Shown here: in pieces, positions 1 through 8,262 of the stretch
Layout: each line of letters starts with the position of its first letter
Position numbering within the stretch: the first letter of the stretch is position 1
DNA from: G963662905 sp963676415
Lineage (GTDB): Bacteria > Bacteroidota > Bacteroidia > Bacteroidales > WRLA01
Length of the DNA: 64,000 nt
Direction: 5' to 3'
Assembly (NCBI GenBank): GCA_963676415.1
Contig: OY781097.1
Location: forward strand, 1,240,001 to 1,304,000
The notes under the pieces: generated by a model
Seen by the model: the letters and a program-made list of their open reading frames with translations, nothing else
Database searches by the model: none
What the model was told of the DNA's origin: nothing
Position numbers and translations under genes: made by a program

Positions 1-2
1 AG

Positions 3-560
3 AAAGGGATGCCTGGAGCCATAGAAAAGGCAATATCCCTTTTAGAAAAAATACCTGGAGCCTGGATGCCCATGCAGTTTAGCAATCAATCGAATGCCCG
101 AACGCATGAATTAAATACTGCTCAGGAAATTATTACCGATTTTCCTGAAGGTCTGGACTATTTAGTTTCGGGGATAGGAACCGGAGGGCATGTCAGCGGA
201 ATTGGCAAAGCACTTAAAAAACACTTCCCGTCCCTCTGCATCATTGGCGTACTGCCCGAAAATTCAACAAACGCCTTGCCTAGCACAAAAGGCCAGCATT
301 CTATTGAAGGCATAGGAGCAGGCTTTACTCCTGAAATATTTAAACCAGAAATAGTTGATATTCAAATGGGTGTTTCGGATAAGGAAGCTACATATTATTG
401 TCGTCAATTAACAATAAAAGAAGGAATTCTGGCTGGCCCCTCCACAGGCGCAGTTTTGGCAGCTACAGCCAAAGTTGCCAAAAAACAGCCCCCTTCAGTG
501 CGCTTGCTGACATTTAACTATGATTCAGGAGAGCGCTACCTCTCCCGGGACGATCTTTGA
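3..560 (+). CDS. cysK: Cysteine synthase (O-acetylserine sulfhydrylase), C-terminal part, cut by the window edge
   Basis: PLP-dependent enzyme that makes cysteine from O-acetylserine and sulfide in the cytoplasm. The reading frame is open to the window's first bases, so about the first 120 residues, including the PLP lysine, lie outside. What is visible fits CysK: the GMPGAI substrate-loop region at the start, the glycine-rich phosphate-binding loop GIGTGGHVSG, the IEGIGAGF stretch, and the GPSTGA motif before the C-terminal GERYLS ending. The first in-frame ATG, at base 9, is an internal methionine and not the true start. Length from here is 185 codons plus stop, as expected for the C-terminal 60 percent of a CysK of about 310 residues. 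No lesion is seen. It marks the left border of the accessory island that follows. Confidence 0.93.
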   Translation, partial: KGMPGAIEKAISLLEKIPGAWMPMQFSNQSNARTHELNTAQEIITDFPEGLDYLVSGIGTGGHVSGIGKALKKHFPSLCIIGVLPENSTNALPSTKGQHSIEGIGAGFTPEIFKPEIVDIQMGVSDKEATYYCRQLTIKEGILAGPSTGAVLAATAKVAKKQPPSVRLLTFNYDSGERYLSRDDL

Positions 561-592
561 AACATCAATAAACGGGGAATCAGTCTAGGAAA

Positions 593-778
593 TTAATAGC
601 ATGCAAGATCATTAAGAACATATGAAGCAAAATGTCTGCAATTATTGAAAATTAAGTTATACCTCCTTCCTCTAAACAATTCTATTGCATTATCAATTCT
701 GCTCACACTATCTAAACAATAGGGCATTCGCAAAATATCTATTGGCTTATATAATTGACAAAGCTTTTGAACATCCTG
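593..778 (-). pseudogene. Truncated LRAT-like (NlpC/P60 superfamily) domain protein, 3' fragment
   Basis: An open frame runs on the minus strand from 853 to 593, but only the part up to about 778 is this gene. Its apparent N-terminus is antisense to an IS66 transposase remnant. The remaining 61 residues contain RIDNAIELFRGRRYNLIFNNCRHFA. This resembles the end of LRAT-type domains, where the NCEHF-like motif carries the catalytic cysteine (here NNCRHFA). The upstream half with the catalytic histidines is missing, so the protein cannot be functional as an LRAT acyltransferase or hydrolase. Inference: the gene was cut by insertion of the IS66 element and later deletion. The family assignment rests on one motif and its spacing. 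Confidence 0.6.
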
Positions 779-780
779 CA

Positions 781-929
781 AAATCCAAAATATCAAACCC
801 TTTGAGTGGCTCAAGCAAACATTAGAGAAAAACCAGGAACACCCAGCTGACAAACTCCACCAACTCCTGACCGGACAGCTTTAAAACAATATCTGGTTAT
901 ATGCAAGATGCTGTTCTCCGAAGGCTTAC
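781..929 (+). mobile_element. IS66-family right-end remnant (copy A)
   Basis: Bases 781-884 encode the last 34 residues of an IS66 TnpC transposase (PFEWLKQTLEKNQ ... LLTGQL, stop at 882-884). They match the C-terminus of the longer remnant at 13936-14337 at 27 of 34 residues. Nucleotide similarity continues past the stop to a GGCTTAC end at 929. Read on the other strand this is GTAAGCC, the start typical of IS66 terminal inverted repeats. The left part of the element is gone. This copy lies at the left edge of the island and points the same way as copy B at the right edge. Confidence 0.8.
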
Positions 930-1105
930 AAAAATACAATAAAACATAATTCCCTTGTGACCACAGGTTAGGGGCAAATGGTGCAAGGGCAGACCAAAAA
1001 TACTACCCGACGATAGGAGGTGTGGAGATTTTTAGGCTGGCGTGGCGAACCCTTGTTAGCTTTTGAAACCAGCCTGTAACTTTGGTGTTTATGTTTTGGT
1101 GTGTT
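930..1105. other. Gene-free spacer with a 7-bp inverted repeat
   Basis: No open frame is supported in this stretch between the IS66 end and the stop codon of the AlbA_2-HEPN gene. It is richer in GC than the operon beside it. It holds an inverted repeat, AGGCTGG at 1034-1040 and CCAGCCT at 1069-1075, enclosing GCGAACCC and GTTAGC. No T-tract follows, so it is not a clear terminator for the minus-strand operon. A recombination site of integron attC type was considered but not supported. Confidence 0.4.
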
Positions 1106-2179
1106 TTAAATTGCAGAGAGATTGTATTTATTAATAGCTTGTTTATCTAACTCGTTAACAATATTTGCCAGGTACTCAATTTTGTCCAAAATTTCATCAA
1201 CCGACAACTGATGTTCAGTATTTACAGTAAATCCAGTAGGGAAAAACTTAATAAATTTATCATCCACAATGCCATTTCGGTGAGAATACAAATGTCTTAT
1301 TTGCAAGATTTTTTCTATTTCCTCTTGTTTAGTGTCATCAATAATCCTTAAATCTCTGATTTGTTTGTTTTCTTTAATAAATCCCTTAACACTCCCTTTT
1401 TGTAATTTTCCTATTTTTTGTTTTGCCCAATAAGTAATGAATTCCTGTAAATCTGAACAGTTCAATACATCTTCAACCTTAACCATTTGTTCTGATTTTA
1501 ATGTTTCCGGTTTTGCAAGGTATATCTCAAATAATAGGTCAGAAAGATAAGTCTCAAAATTATCAACTATTGAAGAATACAATATCCTTGATAAAACCTT
1601 TCCTTCTTTCATTTCAGTTTTTTGTTGAGGATTTATAGGATATAACAAACTTTTTAAATCATCAGTTAGTTTTAATACACTCTGATAATGCTCTATTAAT
1701 TTAACCTTTGAACTTGTACTTGCTGATAGCAAATTTGACAGGGAGATATTTATTTGACGTATCCGTTGATAACCGTTTGGATGAAAGACATTGGTTGTTG
1801 GATTACTTTGAATAATATTGGTATTAACTCTTTTATATACTCTCCCTTCAACAGAAACAATATCTTCCGATTTTTCAACTTTGATAGCAAATAATTTTTT
1901 CCCTGAATTTTGCACATAACCATAGACAATGTTTGGTTTAGGAATTAATAAATCTATTGCTTTATGAGTAATTGATGTGGCTCTAAAATCTTCACTCAAG
2001 CCCGTAATTTTAAGGCCTCCGATTTCGGAGACCCCTAAGATCAATAATCCTCCAGCAGTATTTGCGAAAGAACATAATATTTGTGCAATTGCTTTAGATG
2101 GTGGCAATACAGCTTTATACTCTAATTTTTGGTTTTCAGGTTGACCTATTACTTGTTCAACTTGTTCTTGCAAATTCAT
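1106..2179 (-). CDS. AlbA_2 (Schlafen-type) domain protein with C-terminal HEPN-like domain
   Basis: Last gene of the minus-strand island operon, 357 residues, starting 2 nt after the stop of the Hsp90-like gene, so probably translationally coupled to it. Residues 1-130 match the AlbA_2 / divergent AAA-4 domain: LEYKAV near residue 20, then SFANTAGGLLILGVSE at about 38-52, and a GRVYKRVNTN motif near 115-125. This fold binds nucleic acid and is related to the Schlafen nuclease core. The C-terminal half is helical, with RHLYSHRNG at 295-303. This is the Rx4H signature of HEPN ribonucleases, in the context usual for RiboL-PSP/MAE-type HEPN domains. Inference: it could be an RNA-cleaving effector of the operon. 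The HEPN assignment comes from the motif and helical context only. No signal peptide or membrane segment is seen. Confidence 0.75.
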   Translation of the reverse strand: MNLQEQVEQVIGQPENQKLEYKAVLPPSKAIAQILCSFANTAGGLLILGVSEIGGLKITGLSEDFRATSITHKAIDLLIPKPNIVYGYVQNSGKKLFAIKVEKSEDIVSVEGRVYKRVNTNIIQSNPTTNVFHPNGYQRIRQINISLSNLLSASTSSKVKLIEHYQSVLKLTDDLKSLLYPINPQQKTEMKEGKVLSRILYSSIVDNFETYLSDLLFEIYLAKPETLKSEQMVKVEDVLNCSDLQEFITYWAKQKIGKLQKGSVKGFIKENKQIRDLRIIDDTKQEEIEKILQIRHLYSHRNGIVDDKFIKFFPTGFTVNTEHQLSVDEILDKIEYLANIVNELDKQAINKYNLSAI

Positions 2180-2181
2180 TG

Positions 2182-5100
2182 TTAATATTTTATAGGGATT
2201 TTATTTATTCCTGTTGATTTTAATATTCTACCTAAAGTTAAGATATGGGGCTCAATTATTCCGTTATCAACCCATAATTCCGAATCTTCGCAATCTAAAG
2301 TGTCCTTTTCTGATGAATAATAAATAATGACTTCTCCATTATCAGACGGTCTGGTTACAATTTGAATCGGAACGCCTTTCTTAGTGATTCCAACGAATAT
2401 TGTAGGGGCTGTTTCTTCCATATCGTCACAATTATAGTCAGGATGAAATTGTAAATGCTCAATGATATTTTCTTTAGCTCTGGCAATTAAGCTCTGTGCA
2501 TATAAAAACATATCGGTTGTAGGCGTTGAAGTATGATAAAATCTTGACGAGATTTCAGGGTCTTGAAAAGCTTTCTCTAAATCTTCCTGTGAAGAAATAC
2601 CTAGACTAACCAGAATTTCACGAGTAATATCAATCTTATCGTCTTCTTTTTTTTCAGAATCAATGTTAAGTCTCGATAACTGATTACGCAGATCCTCTAT
2701 GTCTCTAATCCCGTGTTCTTCCATTAATAGATCAAACTCTGTAGCCTTTTTTATATTTTGAGAAATATCATCGTCTTCCAAAAATAAAAATCTCTTTTCA
2801 AATAAATCTGAGAAATACGTATCAGCTTTTTTCCTATATTCATTCATCCATATATAAAACTTTTTTAAAGTTTCTTTATACACCTTTCTTTTATCGACAT
2901 CCCTTAAAATAGGTTTTATAAATGTGGATATTTTTTCAGCTACATTTTCAATGGTAAATGTTCTGTTTTCAGGTAACTCTAGAAATATTGACTTATCCAA
3001 TAATTCTTCCCTAAAGTCATATCCCAGTTCTTCTGAAATATCTTTTAGTATTTCATCAATACTTCCATCATCCAGAAACAAATGTTCTTTTGAACAAAAA
3101 TCTCCTCTTTGATTTGGTAAAATGGGATGTTTTTCTCTATTAATATTATTTTCAAATTTCTCTTTAACTAAAAATGCGATTAACGAATTTAGCCATTCTA
3201 AAAAATCGTCTTCATCTTCAAAACCCAACGCTTTTGCTGCATCTTCAACATTTTTATATTCAGCAATTTTTGAAACGATATAAAAAAGTGATTTTTTATC
3301 AGATTCTTCCCATAGTTTATCCCCACAATAAATAACTTCTCTTTTCTTTGAAAAATCATCAGGATAAACTCTTTTTGAAAACTCGAAAATATGTGTTCGC
3401 TTTTCAGGAATTTTTTTATCAGGGAACAGGGAAGCTAAATAATCACAAACTTTAGGGATATTTTCATTCTTACTTTCTTGAATAATGTTATTTATCTCCG
3501 TTATAATATCGTCTTGTTTTTTTACAGAATATAAAATACTAGCACCTGTATGTACTTTTTTATGTATTAGGTATTCTTTAGGATCTGTGCTAATTAATGA
3601 ACAAGCTTTTTTTACTTCTTTGTCGATGTCTTCATCAATATACAGTTTACTCTTCTTTTTAAAGATTCCTAATTGATTGGGTATTACTGAAAATTCATCT
3701 GTAACTATTTCCTTAATATGAATTGCTTCTTCATTTAATAAATTGTAATAATCATTAAGGAAGACTACTGTATTCTCTTCATCTTTTTTAAGTAATTCAG
3801 AAAGGTCATGTAAGCTACCCTTTTTGTGTATTTCTTGGGACAAGTTTGAAATTGAGAAACTGTAACAATCACTCCATATAACTCTATCCCATTCCTCTAT
3901 ATGATTCATCGGAACTGACTGAGGAAATAATGTTTTTGATAACTTCCAAATTCTCGCTCTAATGGTATTATTATCTGCATGGGGGAAGTACACCTGATTT
4001 TCACCATTGTTATTCCATATGGAAACTCTTTCATCCTCATTAATGTCTACAAGTTTAACGTAAAGGAGTTCCTCTCTTAAATTTTCAACTACATTTTTTT
4101 TAAACCAATCAAAATCAATCCAAGAGTGCCTTTTGGGATTTTTTATTCGCGCCAAATTATATAAATCAGTCCAATTTGCTTTTTGCTCTATATATGACAA
4201 AAGTATTTTATAGAGCTCTACAGCTTGGAGCACTAATTCACAATTCAATCTTGAAAATTCATTATCGTCATCATCAATAAGACTTATTCCATCTCTTTTT
4301 TCTGTTGGCTCAAACAGAGAACTATTTATTATGAAAGGTAAATTCAAATCTTCAGTTCCTATCATCGGAAAATCTAAATGAAGCTTTGGAATAGAATCGT
4401 CCAGATGCAGAACGGAATAGTTGCCGCTATTAGAGAAGAAAATAGGAAGCATTATTCGAACATTCATATTCTCAATTGCGATATAATAGCTCTCTGTTGC
4501 TTTACCGTTTATTAATAGATTGTATAATAATATTTCATTCCCTTGATATGAATTAATCTCTTTTTTTTCAATACTATAAGTCTCGTTGCCAACCAAATCC
4601 TCGAAGAGAGTAACGGAGTTTACTTCCGGGACATTTATTAAAGTATAAGCAATACCTTTTCGAACCTCATCAAAAGCAATTTCTGCTAATGATTTATTCT
4701 TCTCAGATAAAGGATAGATAAAAGAAGTTTGAAGAATATCTTTGTCCAAATGAACACTAGAACTACTCAGGATACTTGCTTCTGCTTCCTCAAAAGCTTC
4801 ACTTATACCTTGAATTATTTCTTTTTCACCTTTCCCACTTCTATTTAACCAAAAAGAAAATGGATTGAAAGTTTGAATTTCATTTTTGTAATTACTAATT
4901 ACTTTAACTTTTTCAGAAAGTAGATGTGTCGTCATGAATCCAGTCCCAAAACGCCCAGTTGTTTTGTATGACTTCCCGAGATTATCAGCATCTCTATTCT
5001 TATCACTGGAAGAATACTTCCTTATAAGTCCTCGTATATGTTCGTTTGTGAAATATCCCTTATTATGAGAAAAAATAAATTCATCGTCTGTTATTTCTAT

Positions 5101-5298
5101 TTTTATATCAACCGGCTCTCCTTGTTCATTACAAAGACTTACATTGTCTTTTGCATTTTGAATGAGTTCCCAGGCCAACCTTCTTGCAATGAACCCGGCA
5201 TCGATTTTTTGCCGAATATTCATCAACTTTTCTAAGATTGATTTAGCTGTAATCTTATTCAGTTCATCTCTTTCATATTTTGAAAATATACCTTCCAT
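2182..5298 (-). CDS. Large Hsp90/sacsin-type GHKL ATPase
   Basis: Protein of 1038 residues with an N-terminal Bergerat-fold ATPase and a long remainder I do not recognise. The N box is ELIQNAKD at 44-51. A second motif, FSHNKGYFT at about 76-84, stands where classic members have DxGxG; the HN form is common in the sacsin-like branch. The G2 box is TGRFGTGF at 114-121. Residues 130-920 have no domain I can name. About residues 920-1038 form a compact C-terminal domain (IARAKENIIEHL ... LGRILKSTGINK). Proteins of this architecture are common in bacterial defence islands. The gene lies 31 nt after the DUF4365-TPR gene and 2 nt before the AlbA_2-HEPN gene on the same strand. Inference: an ATP-driven sensor or switch. 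No nuclease motif was found. Confidence 0.8.
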   Translation of the reverse strand: MEGIFSKYERDELNKITAKSILEKLMNIRQKIDAGFIARRLAWELIQNAKDNVSLCNEQGEPVDIKIEITDDEFIFSHNKGYFTNEHIRGLIRKYSSSDKNRDADNLGKSYKTTGRFGTGFMTTHLLSEKVKVISNYKNEIQTFNPFSFWLNRSGKGEKEIIQGISEAFEEAEASILSSSSVHLDKDILQTSFIYPLSEKNKSLAEIAFDEVRKGIAYTLINVPEVNSVTLFEDLVGNETYSIEKKEINSYQGNEILLYNLLINGKATESYYIAIENMNVRIMLPIFFSNSGNYSVLHLDDSIPKLHLDFPMIGTEDLNLPFIINSSLFEPTEKRDGISLIDDDDNEFSRLNCELVLQAVELYKILLSYIEQKANWTDLYNLARIKNPKRHSWIDFDWFKKNVVENLREELLYVKLVDINEDERVSIWNNNGENQVYFPHADNNTIRARIWKLSKTLFPQSVPMNHIEEWDRVIWSDCYSFSISNLSQEIHKKGSLHDLSELLKKDEENTVVFLNDYYNLLNEEAIHIKEIVTDEFSVIPNQLGIFKKKSKLYIDEDIDKEVKKACSLISTDPKEYLIHKKVHTGASILYSVKKQDDIITEINNIIQESKNENIPKVCDYLASLFPDKKIPEKRTHIFEFSKRVYPDDFSKKREVIYCGDKLWEESDKKSLFYIVSKIAEYKNVEDAAKALGFEDEDDFLEWLNSLIAFLVKEKFENNINREKHPILPNQRGDFCSKEHLFLDDGSIDEILKDISEELGYDFREELLDKSIFLELPENRTFTIENVAEKISTFIKPILRDVDKRKVYKETLKKFYIWMNEYRKKADTYFSDLFEKRFLFLEDDDISQNIKKATEFDLLMEEHGIRDIEDLRNQLSRLNIDSEKKEDDKIDITREILVSLGISSQEDLEKAFQDPEISSRFYHTSTPTTDMFLYAQSLIARAKENIIEHLQFHPDYNCDDMEETAPTIFVGITKKGVPIQIVTRPSDNGEVIIYYSSEKDTLDCEDSELWVDNGIIEPHILTLGRILKSTGINKIPIKY

Positions 5299-5329
5299 AT
5301 TATATCATAATTGTTTGGAGAGCTATTGT

Positions 5330-7312
5330 CTAGTCTTCTCGTAGTAATTTAAGTTTTTTGTTTGTTGTCAATAGTATTTTTTCGCAAAGGTTATCATACC
5401 AAGGTTCTGGCAGACTATCAGCTTCACTTGGTTTTTCCAACCCTAATGCACCCGTTATCATGCCGATTTGAGCTCCAAATTCACGCACAATAATGGTGGG
5501 AAACCCTAAATAAATATGAGACATAAGAGAGATTGCTTCCTCTTGCCTATAATCTGCATCCGGTATTAGTTCAGTAATTGCGTTTGGTGACAACATTAAT
5601 CTTTCTAAGATTTTCTGTGCTATTATATTTGAATTTTTATTCTTGTAATATTCAAAAACAGCACTACTAAAACTCGTCGCAAATATTAAGTCGAGTATTT
5701 CCCAAAATTCTGTTGAAACAACAAAGAGTTCAGAAATCAAATGGTCAAGATACCTGTGAATGGGATAATCTTTTCGAAAGTCCTGATATTTATCGTAATG
5801 GAGTAAGAAAACAATGAGTTCTTTCAACTGTATTCCGCATTTCTTGAGCGTATCTAAAGTTATTTCTTTTAATAATGTTGTATGCTTTTTTATCAAACTT
5901 AAAATTTCCTGTTCATCATCTAAATCTCTTATTATCATTAAAGCATAAAGACTTTTAAAATCATTTTCCAATTCAAGACGGTATTCAAAAAAGCGAATGG
6001 CTTCTTCTTTTAGCCATTCATTTTCTTTCCAATGTTCGATAAGCAGATTTGATTTGAAATTGAGGTAATATATGTCTTCGGGATAAAGATCTAAACCCTT
6101 ATTTATCCAAATCAAAGAGTCCCTCAGTTTATTAAGTTTTTCAAACGCATAGGCAATTCCAAAATATCCATAGGGGTAACTATGAAGCATTTCTTCTTCG
6201 TATTTTAGAGCCTCAAGCATTAGAGTTAATGCTTCTTCATGTTGATTGTAAATGCGCGACAGGGTAACACCTTTACTAAAGAGGGCTTGCGGTAATTTAG
6301 GGTTTATCGCCAATGCTCTATTGTAGCATTCCAGTTCTTTTTCATGTTCCTGAATATCCCAATATACCTGTCCTAAATTCTTCCATGCAGTTGCAAAATT
6401 GGGGTCTGTTTTCAGACATTTTTGATAGTGGTTGATTGCTTCCTCGTATTGCCCCAACTTACTCAATGTATTTGCATAGTTATAATGATATCCCGCCTGA
6501 CTTTGTCCACTATCAATGAATTGTTTAAAGATGTTTCGGGCTTCAATAATTTTTCCCTTTATTCCGTTTTGGATTCCCTCCTCGGCAAGGATACAGGCTT
6601 TGGTAAGGTATAGATTGTACTTGCCGGAAAGTTCAATTGCTTTATTGATATTGAAAAGTGCTTCTTTGTAATTGAAAGTTTGATATTGGCTTTGAGACAA
6701 GCCTTCCAAAATGGCAACATTCTGGGGATTTTCACGAAGCAGATTTTTAAAATAAAAAATTGCGTTTTCATAGTCTCCTGAGTAATAATATCGCCAGGCT
6801 AACAACTCGGAATTTGAGATTTCATTGTATTCCAAAAATCTAATTCCATCGACAAGGGTTTTGATGCTAAAAATATCCTGAACATACTTAACTACGGTAC
6901 TCCAATTTATTCGACTTAACTTGTTTGTTTTGGGAATTTTTATTTTGAACGTTTTTTGTTGAGAGGCCAAGTCGATATCCAAATCATTATACCAATACCA
7001 GTAGGCTTCTTTTTCTTCCTGAATATATGCAACCAACAGAACAGGGGCAAGCATAGTGTTATATAATGATAAAGTAGAGTGTTTCAGTGTTATCGTTGCA
7101 GAATCAGGATGTCTATCCTGTATTTTGCTTTTCAACTGGACAGAAAAACTCAATCCTGTTACCTCATTATCTATGGCAATATTTACATTGAAATCAATAC
7201 CATAGTCGTGTTCCGGTTTGTCAATAATCCATTCATTTGGAACCTGATTATTAAAAAACTTGTTGGACTCAGTTTCAAGGATGTGATTGTTATGTCGGAT
7301 TGGTTTTGGCAT
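5330..7312 (-). CDS. DUF4365 (PD-(D/E)XK-like) domain fused to TPR repeats
   Basis: Protein of 660 residues. The first 140 match DUF4365: HDYGID at 35-40, then GLSFSVQLKS at 53-62, and an aromatic stretch near 105-115. The family is thought to adopt a restriction-endonuclease-like fold, and D36/D40 with Q59-x-K61 would supply the acidic and lysine positions. From about 165 to 430 there are tetratricopeptide repeats, such as AILEGLSQSQYQTFNYKEAL, ATAWKNLGQVYWDIQEHEKE and ALFSKGVTLSRIYNQHEEAL. The rest is helical with no assignment. The start codon lies 2 nt after the jetD-like stop, so the gene continues the SMC operon rather than starting a new one. Inference: a nuclease-like module presented on a protein-binding scaffold. 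Catalytic competence cannot be judged from sequence. Confidence 0.8.
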   Translation of the reverse strand: MPKPIRHNNHILETESNKFFNNQVPNEWIIDKPEHDYGIDFNVNIAIDNEVTGLSFSVQLKSKIQDRHPDSATITLKHSTLSLYNTMLAPVLLVAYIQEEKEAYWYWYNDLDIDLASQQKTFKIKIPKTNKLSRINWSTVVKYVQDIFSIKTLVDGIRFLEYNEISNSELLAWRYYYSGDYENAIFYFKNLLRENPQNVAILEGLSQSQYQTFNYKEALFNINKAIELSGKYNLYLTKACILAEEGIQNGIKGKIIEARNIFKQFIDSGQSQAGYHYNYANTLSKLGQYEEAINHYQKCLKTDPNFATAWKNLGQVYWDIQEHEKELECYNRALAINPKLPQALFSKGVTLSRIYNQHEEALTLMLEALKYEEEMLHSYPYGYFGIAYAFEKLNKLRDSLIWINKGLDLYPEDIYYLNFKSNLLIEHWKENEWLKEEAIRFFEYRLELENDFKSLYALMIIRDLDDEQEILSLIKKHTTLLKEITLDTLKKCGIQLKELIVFLLHYDKYQDFRKDYPIHRYLDHLISELFVVSTEFWEILDLIFATSFSSAVFEYYKNKNSNIIAQKILERLMLSPNAITELIPDADYRQEEAISLMSHIYLGFPTIIVREFGAQIGMITGALGLEKPSEADSLPEPWYDNLCEKILLTTNKKLKLLRED

Positions 7313-7314
7313 CT

Positions 7315-8262
7315 TTAAATTTTTGAAATAATATCAATTAAATCATTACTTTCTTCTTCTACCCACTCATTGTTTCTTACCAATTGTTGAATGAGTTCAA
7401 TTTGGTCTTGTTGGTAAAATGATTTATTTAAACCTGAAAGTTGTGATTTATTATTCCACAGGCTTCTGTGATTATCAGAAGTTTGCTCTATACCTTCTTT
7501 TTTCCCATTTGGGGTAATTAAATGAATCGATGATTTTTTATCCGCAATGTTTTCTATTATGGAATAGATCCTTTCGTATATAGAAAGTCCATGAAAATCC
7601 CAATCACATAAATAGTAAATCGGATAATCAATCTTTGGAAGCCTTTCTAAAGGGGCTGTGTTATTTCCACCTGCACACCAGAGTTCTATATTGTTTTCGG
7701 GAGCAATGGACAATGTGAGGAAATATATATTTTCGCATAAAATGACGCATTTCGGATTTTTGCACGGAACTCTGTAAAATCCTTGATTTTCATTCTGTGG
7801 AAAAGCTTCTATATCCAGTACTTTTAGCACTGCATTTTCCAAAAACGAGCCTTTCTTTAGATGTTTAGCTGATTTAAAATATTTATTGGATACCCCTTTT
7901 CGACTTTCTTTACCTGCCTGAATATTGTTTTTTAATTCTTCCCTGATATTGGATGATTGTTTCAGTTGAATGAGCTTTTTTATTTCAAATTCAGAAAGCG
8001 ATGTGTAGGGAAACAATAATTCATTTTCAGTCAAAAAACTGTAATACATAGCATAAGATTCTTCTAAATGTTCCTCTAAATACTTGTCGTGGAAAGTAGA
8101 ATTTGCAATGAGTATTTTATCGCTACCTCTTTTAAATCCAATATACCTGTTTTCAATCAGGTATTTGAGATATGGATGCCCCGCTATTTTCATTGCGGTT
8201 TGCCCATCTCTAAATAGTTGGTGCAGTGCCTTAATTTCTTTCCAGTTTAGTTGCTTATTCAT
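7315..8262 (-). CDS. jetD: JetD-like Toprim nuclease subunit of a Wadjet-type system
   Basis: 315 residues; overlaps the SMC gene by 8 nt. The C-terminal half has the Toprim signature expected of JetD/DUF2220 proteins: an acidic CEN at 176-178, the IELWCAGGNN strand-loop at 192-201, and DWDFHGL at 220-226, giving the DxD metal-binding pair D220/D222. In Wadjet, JetD is the subunit that cuts circular DNA after loop extrusion by the SMC complex (known for that family). The N-terminal half, about 1-150, would be the DNA-binding or arm region and is not recognisable. The protein is shorter than typical JetD proteins of about 380 residues. The gene order A-B-C-D supports the assignment; the sequence is divergent. 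Confidence 0.72.
   Translation of the reverse strand: MNKQLNWKEIKALHQLFRDGQTAMKIAGHPYLKYLIENRYIGFKRGSDKILIANSTFHDKYLEEHLEESYAMYYSFLTENELLFPYTSLSEFEIKKLIQLKQSSNIREELKNNIQAGKESRKGVSNKYFKSAKHLKKGSFLENAVLKVLDIEAFPQNENQGFYRVPCKNPKCVILCENIYFLTLSIAPENNIELWCAGGNNTAPLERLPKIDYPIYYLCDWDFHGLSIYERIYSIIENIADKKSSIHLITPNGKKEGIEQTSDNHRSLWNNKSQLSGLNKSFYQQDQIELIQQLVRNNEWVEEESNDLIDIISKI

Noticed and set aside
593..853. Complete 86-residue protein
   Set aside because: Its first 25 residues are antisense IS66 sequence, so it is a chimera of a gene stub and transposon.
930..1105. Integron attC site
   Set aside because: GTTAG-containing dyad present, but the R and L boxes do not line up with attC rules and no integrase is in view.
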